Assembly: GCA_016926205.1 (NCBI GenBank)
Contig: JAFGPB010000112.1
Coordinates: forward strand, 1 to 43,476
Reading direction: 5' to 3'
Source of the DNA: Bacteroidales bacterium
GTDB taxonomy: Bacteria > Bacteroidota > Bacteroidia > Bacteroidales > UBA10428
DNA: 43,476 bases
Below, one piece after another: positions 1-8,383 of the stretch. Under the pieces are notes generated by a model, which had not been told where the DNA came from, did not search any database, and was given only the letters and a program-made list of their open reading frames with translations. The translations under genes were made by a program, and so were the position numbers. Within the stretch, counting starts at the first letter, position 1. The number at the start of each line of letters is the position of its first letter.

Positions 1-73
1 ATAAGTTATGATGTTTGTTATTGTATGATAATGGACGATTAACTAACTTAGTAACATCTGGTGTACAAGCATT

Positions 74-694
74 ATGAATTATTTGGCTCACATCTTTTTG
101 TCAGGTGACAATGAGGAGGTTATTGTTGGCAACTTCATAGGTGACTATGTGAAAGGTTATGAATTCAATGAATATTCCCCCATGATCAGGAAAGGCATCA
201 TCCTGCACCGGCATATTGATTCATTTACTGATAAAAACATGGTTGTGAAGTTAAGTAAATCCAGGATCATGGATAAATACCATAAGTATTCAGGTATTAT
301 TATTGATATTTTTTATGATCATTTCCTAATTGCATTGTGGGACCGCTACTCATCAATACCTCTCAATGATTATGTAATACATGTTCATAGCATCCTTCGC
401 CGGTTCTATGAAATCCTGCCGGATGGAGTTAAACTGATACTCCCGTCTTTCATAAAGAACAACTGGATCCAGAAATATTCTACAGTTGACGGAGTGAGGG
501 AAATCCTTGACCGGATGTCAGAAAGAACCACCCTGCCTGATGAAACAGATTATGCTGTTGAGATACTGCTTAAAGAGCATGATAAATTTGAAAAAGATTT
601 TTCATCATTTTTCCCGGCTTTGATGAAATATGTATCGAGATCTTTCGGAATTGAACTTGAAGGCAAACAATACAGGAAAATTGCAGGCTTTTAA
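74..694 (+). CDS. acpH: ACP phosphodiesterase-like protein (DUF479/AcpH family)
   Basis: 206 residues, close to the usual length of about 190-200 for this family. The family enzyme in E. coli removes the 4'-phosphopantetheine group from holo acyl carrier protein in the cytoplasm. Visible family signatures are the N-terminal MNYLAHIFLS, GNFIGDYVKG near residues 19-28, LHRHIDSFTD near 44-53 and FYDHFL near 80-85. The His/Asp residues in these motifs are the expected metal-binding and catalytic residues of this HD-like fold. The gene stands alone on the plus strand and converges on rodA with a gap of only 20 bases. The start is the first ATG at the family-consistent N-terminus. Family assignment is firm; the physiological substrate in this lineage is inferred. 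Confidence 0.85.
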   Translation: MNYLAHIFLSGDNEEVIVGNFIGDYVKGYEFNEYSPMIRKGIILHRHIDSFTDKNMVVKLSKSRIMDKYHKYSGIIIDIFYDHFLIALWDRYSSIPLNDYVIHVHSILRRFYEILPDGVKLILPSFIKNNWIQKYSTVDGVREILDRMSERTTLPDETDYAVEILLKEHDKFEKDFSSFFPALMKYVSRSFGIELEGKQYRKIAGF

Positions 695-695
695 T

Positions 696-709
696 CGCAT
701 CTGAATGCG
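696..709. terminator. Small hairpin between convergent acpH and rodA
   Basis: CGCAT and ATGCG form a perfect 5-bp stem around a CTGA tetraloop, in the 20-base gap between two converging genes. There is no good T-run on either side, so a terminator role is weakly supported and rests mainly on position. Confidence 0.22.
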
Positions 710-714
710 GGTTG

Positions 715-2136
715 CTAAATGACATATACCTTTCTTACGGAATCAAGCCGGATGAAAATAAAAAGCAACAGGGTAAAAGCAAGAAATGAAGATCCCCCAT
801 AACTGAAGAAAGGAAGTGGAATGCCGATTACGGGAAAAAGTCCGATAGTCATTGCAATATTTACACTGAAATGAAAAAAGATCACGGAAAGCAAACCATA
901 TCCATAAATTCTTGCAAATTTTGATTTCTGCCGTTCGCAAAGAAAAAGCAGCCTGATGAGCAATGCGACAAAAACAACAATGACCAGGGTTGTGCCAACG
1001 AAACCCCATTCTTCACCAATCGTACAAAAAATGAAATCCGTTGATTGCTCAGGTACAAAACTAAGCTTGGTTTGCGTACCCTTGAGAAAGCCCTTCCCAA
1101 TGAAACCGCCCGATCCGATTGCGATCTTCGATTGATTCAGGTTATATCCTACATTCTGAACATCCGTTTCCTTGCCCAACAAAATGTTCACACGCATTTG
1201 CTGATGGGGTTTCAGGAAATTGTGAAACATGTAGTCGACGGTATAGGAAAAGGCGATTGATCCTGAGAGTAATGCCAGAACCAGGAGCAATCGCTTCAAT
1301 TTATATTTGTAAATCAGAATAAGATACACAATGGTCGAAAGAGCAAGGGCAATCAATATGACCTCATATTGTGTCACTTCTATGGGCAGTACATCTGTCA
1401 GCAACATTGTTGTGAAGTAAAATACAATACAAATCGCCGCGCTCACCATGACATGTTTGGTTTTTCGGCTCAACAGGGCCAAAACAATAAAGGCAATGGA
1501 AACAAGCATAATAACTAAATCAGCAGGAACAAGAAGCAATGTGATCAGGAAGATGCCCACAAAAAAGGTCATCATCGCCATTACCCAACCCGGCATGCCT
1601 TCGCGGTAAAAGAGGAGTACAAAACCTGAAAATACAAGTGCAGTGCCCCAGTCAGGCTGCACTGCAATCAGCATTGCAGGTAAGCCAATCATCAAAGATA
1701 CAGTAAGCATAGATTTCCATGTCCAGATTTTCACATCCCATCCACTTAGAAACCTTGCAAGAGCAAGCGCAGTTGCCAATTTGGCAAATTCCGAAGGTTG
1801 AAAGTTCACTCCGAAGATCCTGAACCAGGAACGTGCATTATTCACCTCCGTTCCAAACAGGAGCACGGCCAGCAGCAGGATGACTGCAATCCCGTATACC
1901 GGATAGGCAAAATAATAGTAAGACCTGTGATCGACCGCAAAGAGCAAAATAATCAATACGAAGGAGGTGAGTATCCAGATCAGCTGATCGCCATAATTCG
2001 TACTGAGGTCAAATATTGAGCGAAACTGATTGTTATATGAGACGGCGAAAATATTCAGCCATCCAAATATCACCAGTGTGAGGTAAAGTATTACCGCGAT
2101 CCAGTCAATTTCCCCGATATAAAGTCTATCCTTCAT
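715..2136 (-). CDS. rodA: Rod shape-determining peptidoglycan polymerase RodA (SEDS family)
   Basis: 473 residues, a polytopic membrane protein with about 10 or more hydrophobic segments. It is longer than E. coli RodA (370), as is common in Bacteroidota, because of an extra hydrophobic stretch in the middle. SEDS glycosyltransferases polymerise lipid II into glycan strands and work with a class B PBP. Family landmarks are FQPSEFAKLA near residues 112-121, QPDWGTALVF near 160-169, GKGFLKGTQ and FVPEQSTDFIF near 347-368, and a C-terminal PLPFFSYGGSS. The start ATG overlaps the stop of mrdA by 4 bases, so the two are translationally coupled, matching the RodA-PBP2 complex of the elongasome. It is the last gene of the mreBCD-mrdA-rodA run. 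Confidence 0.96.
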   Translation of the reverse strand: MKDRLYIGEIDWIAVILYLTLVIFGWLNIFAVSYNNQFRSIFDLSTNYGDQLIWILTSFVLIILLFAVDHRSYYYFAYPVYGIAVILLLAVLLFGTEVNNARSWFRIFGVNFQPSEFAKLATALALARFLSGWDVKIWTWKSMLTVSLMIGLPAMLIAVQPDWGTALVFSGFVLLFYREGMPGWVMAMMTFFVGIFLITLLLVPADLVIMLVSIAFIVLALLSRKTKHVMVSAAICIVFYFTTMLLTDVLPIEVTQYEVILIALALSTIVYLILIYKYKLKRLLLVLALLSGSIAFSYTVDYMFHNFLKPHQQMRVNILLGKETDVQNVGYNLNQSKIAIGSGGFIGKGFLKGTQTKLSFVPEQSTDFIFCTIGEEWGFVGTTLVIVVFVALLIRLLFLCERQKSKFARIYGYGLLSVIFFHFSVNIAMTIGLFPVIGIPLPFFSYGGSSFLAFTLLLFIFIRLDSVRKVYVI

Positions 2137-3959
2137 TGCTCTGAAAGAAGATTTCTGCTGAGCATGGTTGCTTCAAGCCATTTCCGTCCAGGATCAATTG
2201 AACCGTTAAGGTACTTTTCAATCATTAAACTGGCTATCGGAGCCGCATATGACGCGCCCCACTCTCCGTGCTCAACATAAACGGCAATGGCTATATCCGG
2301 CTCATTTTTGGGAGCAAAGGCAATAAAAACCGAATGGTCCTTTCCATGAGGATTTTGAGCTGTACCAGTCTTGCCGCATACAATAACATCCGGTATTTGA
2401 GCTATTCTTGCTGTACTGCCAGCGCCTCCGTTGACAGCCAGATCCATACCCTCCGTGACTATGGAAAAATTTGCCGTATCCACAGGAACTGTGATTCTCT
2501 CCGTAAAACGGTTTTCTATGGTGTCAAGTCCTGCTATGCTTTTAATGGTATGCGGAATGTAATAATATCCCTTATTTGCAATGGTCGCAGCGAGATTCGC
2601 CATTTGCAGCGGAGTAGTCAGTATTTCACCCTGTCCGATGGCCAGGGAAATAACTGTGAGTGCATTCCATCGGTTTTCTCCGTAATAATGGTCATAATAA
2701 GTTGACGGTGCAATGAAACCTGTCAGCTCATTGATGAAATCTGATTTCAGGGTGCTGCCAAACCCGAAGGACATCACATAATCCCGCCATATGTTATACG
2801 CTTCAGCAGGATTGCTGTAATCCGGGTTGTCAATAATGTTTCTGAAAACATTACAAAAATATGCGTTACAGGAATTCTGTATACCTTCAACAAGGTTCAG
2901 TGGACTTTCATGAAAGTGACATCCCACACTTACTCCCCGTGCATAAAATCCCTGTACGCAAGAAAAGGATGAATTCCTGCTGATCACTCCTTCCTGCAGA
3001 CCGATCAGTGCATGAACAGGTTTAAAGGTGGAACCGGGAGGATAGTTTGCCATCAGTGCGCGGTTGAACAGAGGTTCAAGGGTATCCTTTTCAAGCCTGA
3101 TATAGTTTTCGGTTCTTGGCCTCCCCACCAGCAGGGATGGCTCATACGTTGGCGTGGATATCAGTGACAGAATTTCACCTGTAGAAGGTTCAATGGCAAC
3201 AATGCTTCCCTTGTAAGTTTTCATTAGTTTTTCCCCGTATTCCTGAAGTTCAGCATCGATCGTGCATACAAGGTCCCTTCCGACCACGGCATTCCTGTCA
3301 AAGCGGCCACCCTGGAAAGGGCCCTGTACCCTTCCGTGCACATCCACGAGCAGGACTTCCTGTCCCTTCTCTCCTCTCAATAACTCTTCATAATATCCTT
3401 CTATACCGCTGACTCCTATGTAGTCCCCCATGACATAATAACCGTCAGATTCGATCATTTTTTCATCCACCTCTCCTACGTATCCCATCAGATGTGCGGC
3501 AATTTCCCTACTGTATTTGCGCAATGTTCGTGAGCGGACATAAAAACCGGGGAATTTGTGCATTTTTTCCTGCAGGACCGCATAGGTTTCAGCAGAAATC
3601 TGTTTTAAGAAAGGTTCTCTTCTGTATTGCGGATTTTTTACACGTCGAATTCCCGAACGAAGCCTCATCATGTCAATCTTCAGTATTTCACATAATTCTG
3701 TGCTGTCGAATTCCTGTAATTCGAATGGTGCGATCATCAGGTCGTATACAGGCTGATTGTATACCAGCAGCTCATGATTCCGGTCATAGATCAAACCCCT
3801 GGCGGGATATACGATCTCAATACGCTTGGAATTATTCTCAGCTGACAATTTATAGCTGGTATCAATAACCTGAAGGTAGAATAATCGCATCACCAGTCCC
3901 GCGGATACAGCAAGGATCATCAGCAAAACAATATTCTTTCGATTTGCGAACCGGTCCAT
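2133..3959 (-). CDS. mrdA: Penicillin-binding protein 2 (elongasome D,D-transpeptidase)
   Basis: 608 residues. The order is a short cytoplasmic tail, one N-terminal membrane anchor (about residues 11-30), a PBP dimerisation region (about 50-220) and a transpeptidase domain. The three active-site motifs are visible: PPGSTFK (Ser-x-x-Lys, near residue 308), SCN (near 362) and KTGTAQ (near 529). The protein cross-links peptidoglycan side chains during cell elongation in the periplasm and is a beta-lactam target. It lies between mreD (2 bases downstream of the mreD stop) and rodA (4-base overlap), the classic elongasome order. Length and motifs are ordinary for the family. Confidence 0.97.
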   Translation of the reverse strand: MDRFANRKNIVLLMILAVSAGLVMRLFYLQVIDTSYKLSAENNSKRIEIVYPARGLIYDRNHELLVYNQPVYDLMIAPFELQEFDSTELCEILKIDMMRLRSGIRRVKNPQYRREPFLKQISAETYAVLQEKMHKFPGFYVRSRTLRKYSREIAAHLMGYVGEVDEKMIESDGYYVMGDYIGVSGIEGYYEELLRGEKGQEVLLVDVHGRVQGPFQGGRFDRNAVVGRDLVCTIDAELQEYGEKLMKTYKGSIVAIEPSTGEILSLISTPTYEPSLLVGRPRTENYIRLEKDTLEPLFNRALMANYPPGSTFKPVHALIGLQEGVISRNSSFSCVQGFYARGVSVGCHFHESPLNLVEGIQNSCNAYFCNVFRNIIDNPDYSNPAEAYNIWRDYVMSFGFGSTLKSDFINELTGFIAPSTYYDHYYGENRWNALTVISLAIGQGEILTTPLQMANLAATIANKGYYYIPHTIKSIAGLDTIENRFTERITVPVDTANFSIVTEGMDLAVNGGAGSTARIAQIPDVIVCGKTGTAQNPHGKDHSVFIAFAPKNEPDIAIAVYVEHGEWGASYAAPIASLMIEKYLNGSIDPGRKWLEATMLSRNLLSEQ

Positions 3960-3961
3960 GA

Positions 3962-4468
3962 TTATTTGCGAAATACAAGGAACTGACTCAGTACCAATAT
4001 CAACAGGGTAAAAGCTGCACTTGCCAAAATCCTCAGCAATGTGTTGATGAAATGATCCAGACTTAAAACTTCAAGGTAAAATAATGTAAAATGATGTATG
4101 ATTACAAGTGTTGCGGCATATTTGACGAACCATTCGAGCCCGTAGCATGCGATCCTTGGATTGGTGCCCTTCTGATAACCATCTTGGGGAGCAAACACAA
4201 CCAGAATAACAGGACGCATAAAAGCCATCAGTACCGTAGCCGATGAATGTACTCCCGGCGTCCCAAGGAACAGATCAATAATCAGTCCCAAAGCGAATGC
4301 CAGGAGCAATAAAAGTGCCCTGGGGATCTCAAAAGGCAGCAGCAAAACGAACAATATGTAAACATAAGGATTTATATATCCCGAAAATTCAATGTTGTCA
4401 AAAGCCAGCAGCTGAGCTGCGATCAGTATTAAAAAGAGCAACAGATATTTTTGAACAGCTTTAATCAT
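3962..4468 (-). CDS. mreD: Rod shape-determining protein MreD
   Basis: 168 residues from the ATG at 4468, with five or so hydrophobic helices and no soluble domain, as expected for MreD. The inner-membrane protein connects MreC and the RodA/PBP2 pair. An in-frame ATG at 4510 would add 14 residues (MQNRNWILFR...) but would lie 50 bases inside mreC. The start at 4468 gives an 8-base overlap with the mreC stop and a typical MreD N-terminus (MIKAVQKYLL), so I prefer it. MreD sequences are poorly conserved; the assignment rests on size, topology and the position between mreC and mrdA. Confidence 0.9.
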   Translation of the reverse strand: MIKAVQKYLLLFLILIAAQLLAFDNIEFSGYINPYVYILFVLLLPFEIPRALLLLLAFALGLIIDLFLGTPGVHSSATVLMAFMRPVILVVFAPQDGYQKGTNPRIACYGLEWFVKYAATLVIIHHFTLFYLEVLSLDHFINTLLRILASAAFTLLILVLSQFLVFRK

Positions 4469-5288
4469 CACGTATCGAGTTCTGAAGAGAATCCAGTTCC
4501 TGTTTTGCATGATACCTGATCACCTGCACATTCTCAAGTTTCCTGAAATCAGGGGAAAGTGTGAGGTCGATCTCAAAATAGTTGCCTCCTTTTAACCTAA
4601 AATCCTGAACGGTTCCGATCAGATAACCTTCCGGAAATATGCCGCCATATCCGCTTGTAATTATGGTATCGCCCCGGTTCAGGGCTACATGATGTGGTAT
4701 ATCCACCAGTGTCATGATATTGGCATTCAAGCCATTCCAGCTTACAGGCCCGTAATAACCGTTCTTTTTAATTTTTCCGCTTACAATAAAATCCAGGTTC
4801 AGAGCCGGCAAAACAATAGTGAAATTCATGGATACGGCTTTGGTGTAACCGACAATACCATCATTGCAAATAACTGCCATTTCAGGTTCAATCAGGTCCC
4901 TGCTTCCTTTGTTGATGGTGATATAATTGTACTGATTGTTCACTGTATTGTTAATGATCCGTGCTGAAACATACAGATACTTATCTGTACTTCCCTGAAT
5001 TAAGCGATCAGCAGTTTTTGCAGTTGTCCCGGAATACGATGAAGCCAGTTGGTTATATAATTTAGTATTCTCTTCAAGCAGTTCTTTATTTTCGCGGTAA
5101 AGAAATAAATAGTCCTCCAGATTACTGATCCTGGTTGAAATATGGTTTATGATACCATGGGAGAACCTGTAAAACGCAAATTTCTGGTAGGGATTTGTGC
5201 TGAAAAGAAGAAATAACGAGAATGACTCAAGAAGCAGAAACAGGATTATGAAATGATTTTGAATAAGAAACCGCAATAATTTTCGCAT
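4461..5288 (-). CDS. mreC: Rod shape-determining protein MreC
   Basis: 275 residues: an N-terminal membrane anchor (about residues 10-30), a coiled-coil stretch (about 55-90, rich in Glu/Asn/Leu), then the beta-rich periplasmic MreC domain. The domain shows VICNDGIVGYTKAV near 138-151 and GDTIITSGYGGIFPEGYLIGTV, the well-conserved core. MreC bridges cytoskeletal MreB and the periplasmic part of PBP2, activating it. It follows mreB by 28 bases and overlaps mreD, so all are probably on one transcript. Confidence 0.95.
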   Translation of the reverse strand: MRKLLRFLIQNHFIILFLLLESFSLFLLFSTNPYQKFAFYRFSHGIINHISTRISNLEDYLFLYRENKELLEENTKLYNQLASSYSGTTAKTADRLIQGSTDKYLYVSARIINNTVNNQYNYITINKGSRDLIEPEMAVICNDGIVGYTKAVSMNFTIVLPALNLDFIVSGKIKKNGYYGPVSWNGLNANIMTLVDIPHHVALNRGDTIITSGYGGIFPEGYLIGTVQDFRLKGGNYFEIDLTLSPDFRKLENVQVIRYHAKQELDSLQNSIRDD

Positions 5289-5316
5289 CCTTACTGTAAA
5301 CTTTTACCCCGTAATA

Positions 5317-6342
5317 TTATCTGATCAACAGAGATGAATATTTGGTCAGGTTTTTAAGTATAATACCGGAACCTCTGGCAACGGCATGCAATGGATTTTC
5401 AGCAAGATGAAACGGAATGTTGATTTTGTCCGTCAGCCGTTTCCCCATACCTCTTAACAAAGCCCCTCCGCCTGCCAGATAGATCCCTTTCTGAACGACA
5501 TCCGCATATAGCTCTGGTGGAGTCTGTTCAAGTACTGAAATAACAGCAGTCTCAACTTTGGTAAGGGATTTGTCAAGACAATGCGCAATTTCCTGGTAAG
5601 AAACAGGTACTTCAATTGGCATTGCTGTCATCAGGTTCGGGCCCCTGACCAAATAATCTGACGGCGGGTCATCAATGTCGGAAATAGCAGCGCCTACATT
5701 AATCTTAATGTCCTCAGCAGTACGTTCCCCGATTTTAATATTGTGCTGATGCCTCATATAGGTTTGTATGTCTGCAGTAAATCCATCCCCGGCGACACGT
5801 ATGGACTCATTGCAAACAATTCCTCCCAATGCTATGACTGCAATCTCCGTTGTACCCCCTCCAATATCAACCACCATATTCCCCTCAGGGGCAATAACAT
5901 CAAGGCCAATACCTATGGCAGCAGCCATGGGTTCAAAAATCATATAAACATCCCTGCCTCCTGCATGTTCGGAAGAATCACGCACAGCTCTTATCTCAAC
6001 CTCAGTACTGCCTGAGGGTATGCTCACAACCATCCTGAGTGAAGGCGTAAAAAACCTGTTGTGTGAATTGATCATTTTGATCATTCCGCGGATCATCATT
6101 TCAGCGGCATTGAAATCAGCAATCACCCCATCCCGTAAAGGTCTTACAGTCCGTATGCTTTGATGGGTCTTTCCATGCATTTGTCTGGCTTCCTTGCCAA
6201 TAGCAATCATTTTCTTGCTGTTCTGATCTATGGCAACAATTGAAGGCTCGTCGACAACAATCTTGTCATTCTCAATGACGATCGTATTGGCAGTACCTAA
6301 ATCAATTGCAAGTTCCTGGGTAAAAAGCGAAAACAATCCCAT
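5317..6342 (-). CDS. mreB: Actin-like cell-shape protein MreB
   Basis: 341 residues, the usual MreB length. It polymerises on the cytoplasmic face of the membrane with ATP and steers the elongasome. Actin-fold nucleotide-binding motifs are visible: LAIDLGTANT (phosphate 1, near residue 11), VVDIGGGTTEIAV (phosphate 2, near 157-169) and LAGGGALLRG (adenosine motif, near 289-298). The N-terminus MGLFSLF is hydrophobic and could act as the membrane-binding segment. First gene of the five-gene shape operon, with a candidate promoter box 26 bases upstream of its ATG. Confidence 0.98.
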   Translation of the reverse strand: MGLFSLFTQELAIDLGTANTIVIENDKIVVDEPSIVAIDQNSKKMIAIGKEARQMHGKTHQSIRTVRPLRDGVIADFNAAEMMIRGMIKMINSHNRFFTPSLRMVVSIPSGSTEVEIRAVRDSSEHAGGRDVYMIFEPMAAAIGIGLDVIAPEGNMVVDIGGGTTEIAVIALGGIVCNESIRVAGDGFTADIQTYMRHQHNIKIGERTAEDIKINVGAAISDIDDPPSDYLVRGPNLMTAMPIEVPVSYQEIAHCLDKSLTKVETAVISVLEQTPPELYADVVQKGIYLAGGGALLRGMGKRLTDKINIPFHLAENPLHAVARGSGIILKNLTKYSSLLIR

Positions 6343-6367
6343 ATTCTTGTTACATCATAAGATTTTG

Positions 6368-6375
6368 CAAAGGTA
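6368..6375 (-). promoter_or_regulatory. Candidate Bacteroidota -7 box for the mreB operon
   Basis: On the minus strand this reads TACCTTTG, a full match to the Bacteroidota TAnnTTTG -7 element, 26 bases before the mreB ATG. I do not see a clear TTG/TTTG -33 element at the expected distance, so support is partial. Confidence 0.38.
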
Positions 6376-6448
6376 ATATTTTGCAGGCTAATTATTCATA
6401 AAATAAAACATACTTATGAACGAAGGGTATGCCTGCTTTGTTTCAGAC

Positions 6449-7972
6449 TTAGTGTTTAAAATGTCTTACACCTGTGAAAACCATGGCCATATCGTGCTGA
6501 TCACAATAATCGATGGATTCCTGGTCCCTGACCGAACCTCCGGGCTGAACCACAAGACTGATCCCCGCATGATCAGCTATTTCCACGCAGTCAGGAAACG
6601 GGAAAAAAGCATCTGAAGCCATAACCGCCCCGTTCAACTGAAGACCGTAAATCCCTGCTTTCTCAATTGCCTGCTTCAGGGCGTCAACCCTGCTTGTCTG
6701 CCCGACCCCGCTGGCAAGTAATTGGCGGTTCCTGGCCAGCACGATAGTGTTCGACTTGCTATTTTTAACGACTTTATTGGCAAATACCAGATCTGCATAA
6801 TCTGCATCAGACGGGACTTTCTTTGTAACTGGCTGCATGTCGTCCCTGGATTCCATCCGGATATCCCGGTCCTGTTCAACCACACCGTTCAGCAGAGATC
6901 TGAACTGAATCACAGGCAGGGGAGCTTTTTTGCGAAGGAGTATGATCCGGTTTTTCTTTTTCTTCAAAACCTCCAGGGCTTCAAAATTGTAATTCGGAGC
7001 AATGATCACTTCAAAGAACAGCTTGTCGATTTCTGTGGCTGTCAATTTGTCCACTGTCCCATTAGTGATCAGGATGCCTCCGAAGGCTGAAGCCGGATCC
7101 CCAGCAAGCGCCAGTTTCCATGCCTCGGTTAAATCGGGTCTTGATGCAACTCCACAGGCATTGTTATGTTTCAGTATAGCGAATGTGGTTTCTGTAAACT
7201 CATCAATCAGATAAAGCGCTGCTTCAATATCCAGTAAATTGTTGTATGAAATTTCCTTTCCATGCAGCTGATCAAACAGTTGGTTAAAACTGCCATAAAA
7301 TGTCCCTCGCTGATGAGGATTCTCACCGTATCTTAATTGTTTTGCCGGAGCAACGCTTTTCTTGAACACTTCTTTGTGTCCCGTAGCGTTTAAATAATTG
7401 AAAATGGCGGTATCATAATGTGATGTGATATGAAAAGCTTCTATTGCCAGTTTTTTCCGCTGGTCAGTGTTCGATATACCCTTCTGTTTTCCAAGAATTT
7501 CAAGTAAAAATGCATACTGCTCCCTTGAAGGAATGATCACTACATCTTTCCAGTTTTTTGCTGCAGCCCGGATCAGGGAAATTCCACCAATATCTATTTT
7601 TTCAATGATTTCATCATCAGATGCCCCTGCGGCGACCGTTTCTTCGAATGGATAAAGATCGACAACAACGAGATCAATGCCCTGTATTTCATACTTCTGA
7701 AGGTCTTTATTGTCGGATTCAACATCCCTCCTGGCCAGGATGCCCCCGAATACCTTCGGGTGAAGTGTCTTGACCCTTCCTCCCAGAATGGAAGGATACC
7801 CTGTAAGCTCATCCACTGAAGTGACGGGTATGCCCAGTTTTTCAATGAATTCCCTGGTACCCCCTGTAGATATAATCTTTACTTCCAGCTCACGGAGTTT
7901 ATACAACAGTTCTTCCAGATTCTCTTTATTGAAAACAGAAACCAGGGCTGATTTTATTTTAATTTCATTCAT
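6449..7972 (-). CDS. purH: Bifunctional AICAR transformylase / IMP cyclohydrolase
   Basis: 507 residues, catalysing the last two steps of de novo IMP synthesis: formylation of AICAR with 10-formyl-THF, then ring closure. The N-terminal IMP cyclohydrolase (MGS-like) domain shows ISTGGTREF and GGRVKTLHPKVFGGIL. The C-terminal transformylase domain has RYGENPHQ and ILKHNNACGVA, with the catalytic Lys-His pair. An upstream in-frame ATG at 8020 would add 16 residues (a Cys/Lys-rich stretch absent from the family). The ATG at 7972 begins at MNEIKIKSALVSV, the normal PurH start. It stands alone, divergent from the permease at 8384. Confidence 0.97.
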   Translation of the reverse strand: MNEIKIKSALVSVFNKENLEELLYKLRELEVKIISTGGTREFIEKLGIPVTSVDELTGYPSILGGRVKTLHPKVFGGILARRDVESDNKDLQKYEIQGIDLVVVDLYPFEETVAAGASDDEIIEKIDIGGISLIRAAAKNWKDVVIIPSREQYAFLLEILGKQKGISNTDQRKKLAIEAFHITSHYDTAIFNYLNATGHKEVFKKSVAPAKQLRYGENPHQRGTFYGSFNQLFDQLHGKEISYNNLLDIEAALYLIDEFTETTFAILKHNNACGVASRPDLTEAWKLALAGDPASAFGGILITNGTVDKLTATEIDKLFFEVIIAPNYNFEALEVLKKKKNRIILLRKKAPLPVIQFRSLLNGVVEQDRDIRMESRDDMQPVTKKVPSDADYADLVFANKVVKNSKSNTIVLARNRQLLASGVGQTSRVDALKQAIEKAGIYGLQLNGAVMASDAFFPFPDCVEIADHAGISLVVQPGGSVRDQESIDYCDQHDMAMVFTGVRHFKH

Positions 7973-8383
7973 TATTTTACAATTTTTACAAGTACATAAT
8001 TTAAATAAATGATCCGGCAATAACCGTTATACAAGTTATACAAACAGAAGGTATTTAGACCCAGGGTAAAATCCTGAATCCGTATTTCCGATGCAAAGCA
8101 TCGGGGAAATTGACCCTATGTTGATCAAAACAAGCAGAGCGTTTTTCCGGATACATATTCTCAAAGTCGGACACCAAGATATTAATTTTTTAAAATATAA
8201 TGAAGTCTTTCCTATCTTTGTTTTAGCCTGATTGATACTCAGGTGGAGTGCCCTAAATCGTGAGACATTCTGATAGTAGAGCATATCTGATATTGCAATG
8301 CCCTGTACCTGAGAAAAATGTTATTCTCCGGACGGGGATGGTCATGATCCTTTTAAAACCTGATTGTAATCTGCTTATCCTAA
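7973..8383. other. Divergent intergenic region purH / permease (411 bp)
   Basis: AT-rich at the purH side, with a direct repeat of TATAAC (8021-8040 region, minus strand). I see no convincing small gene or RNA. It must hold the promoters of both flanking genes; the only good box is the plus-strand TATCTTTG at 8213-8220. Confidence 0.5.
8213..8220 (+). promoter_or_regulatory. Candidate Bacteroidota -7 box for the FtsX-type permease
   Basis: TATCTTTG fits TAnnTTTG. A start around 8226 would leave a leader of about 155 bases before the ATG at 8384. No clear -33 TTG is seen; the upstream 20 bases are a run of T and A. Confidence 0.35.

Noticed and set aside
1045-1322. Plus-strand frames inside rodA
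   Set aside because: Shadows of the rodA coding frame; rodA has clear family motifs.
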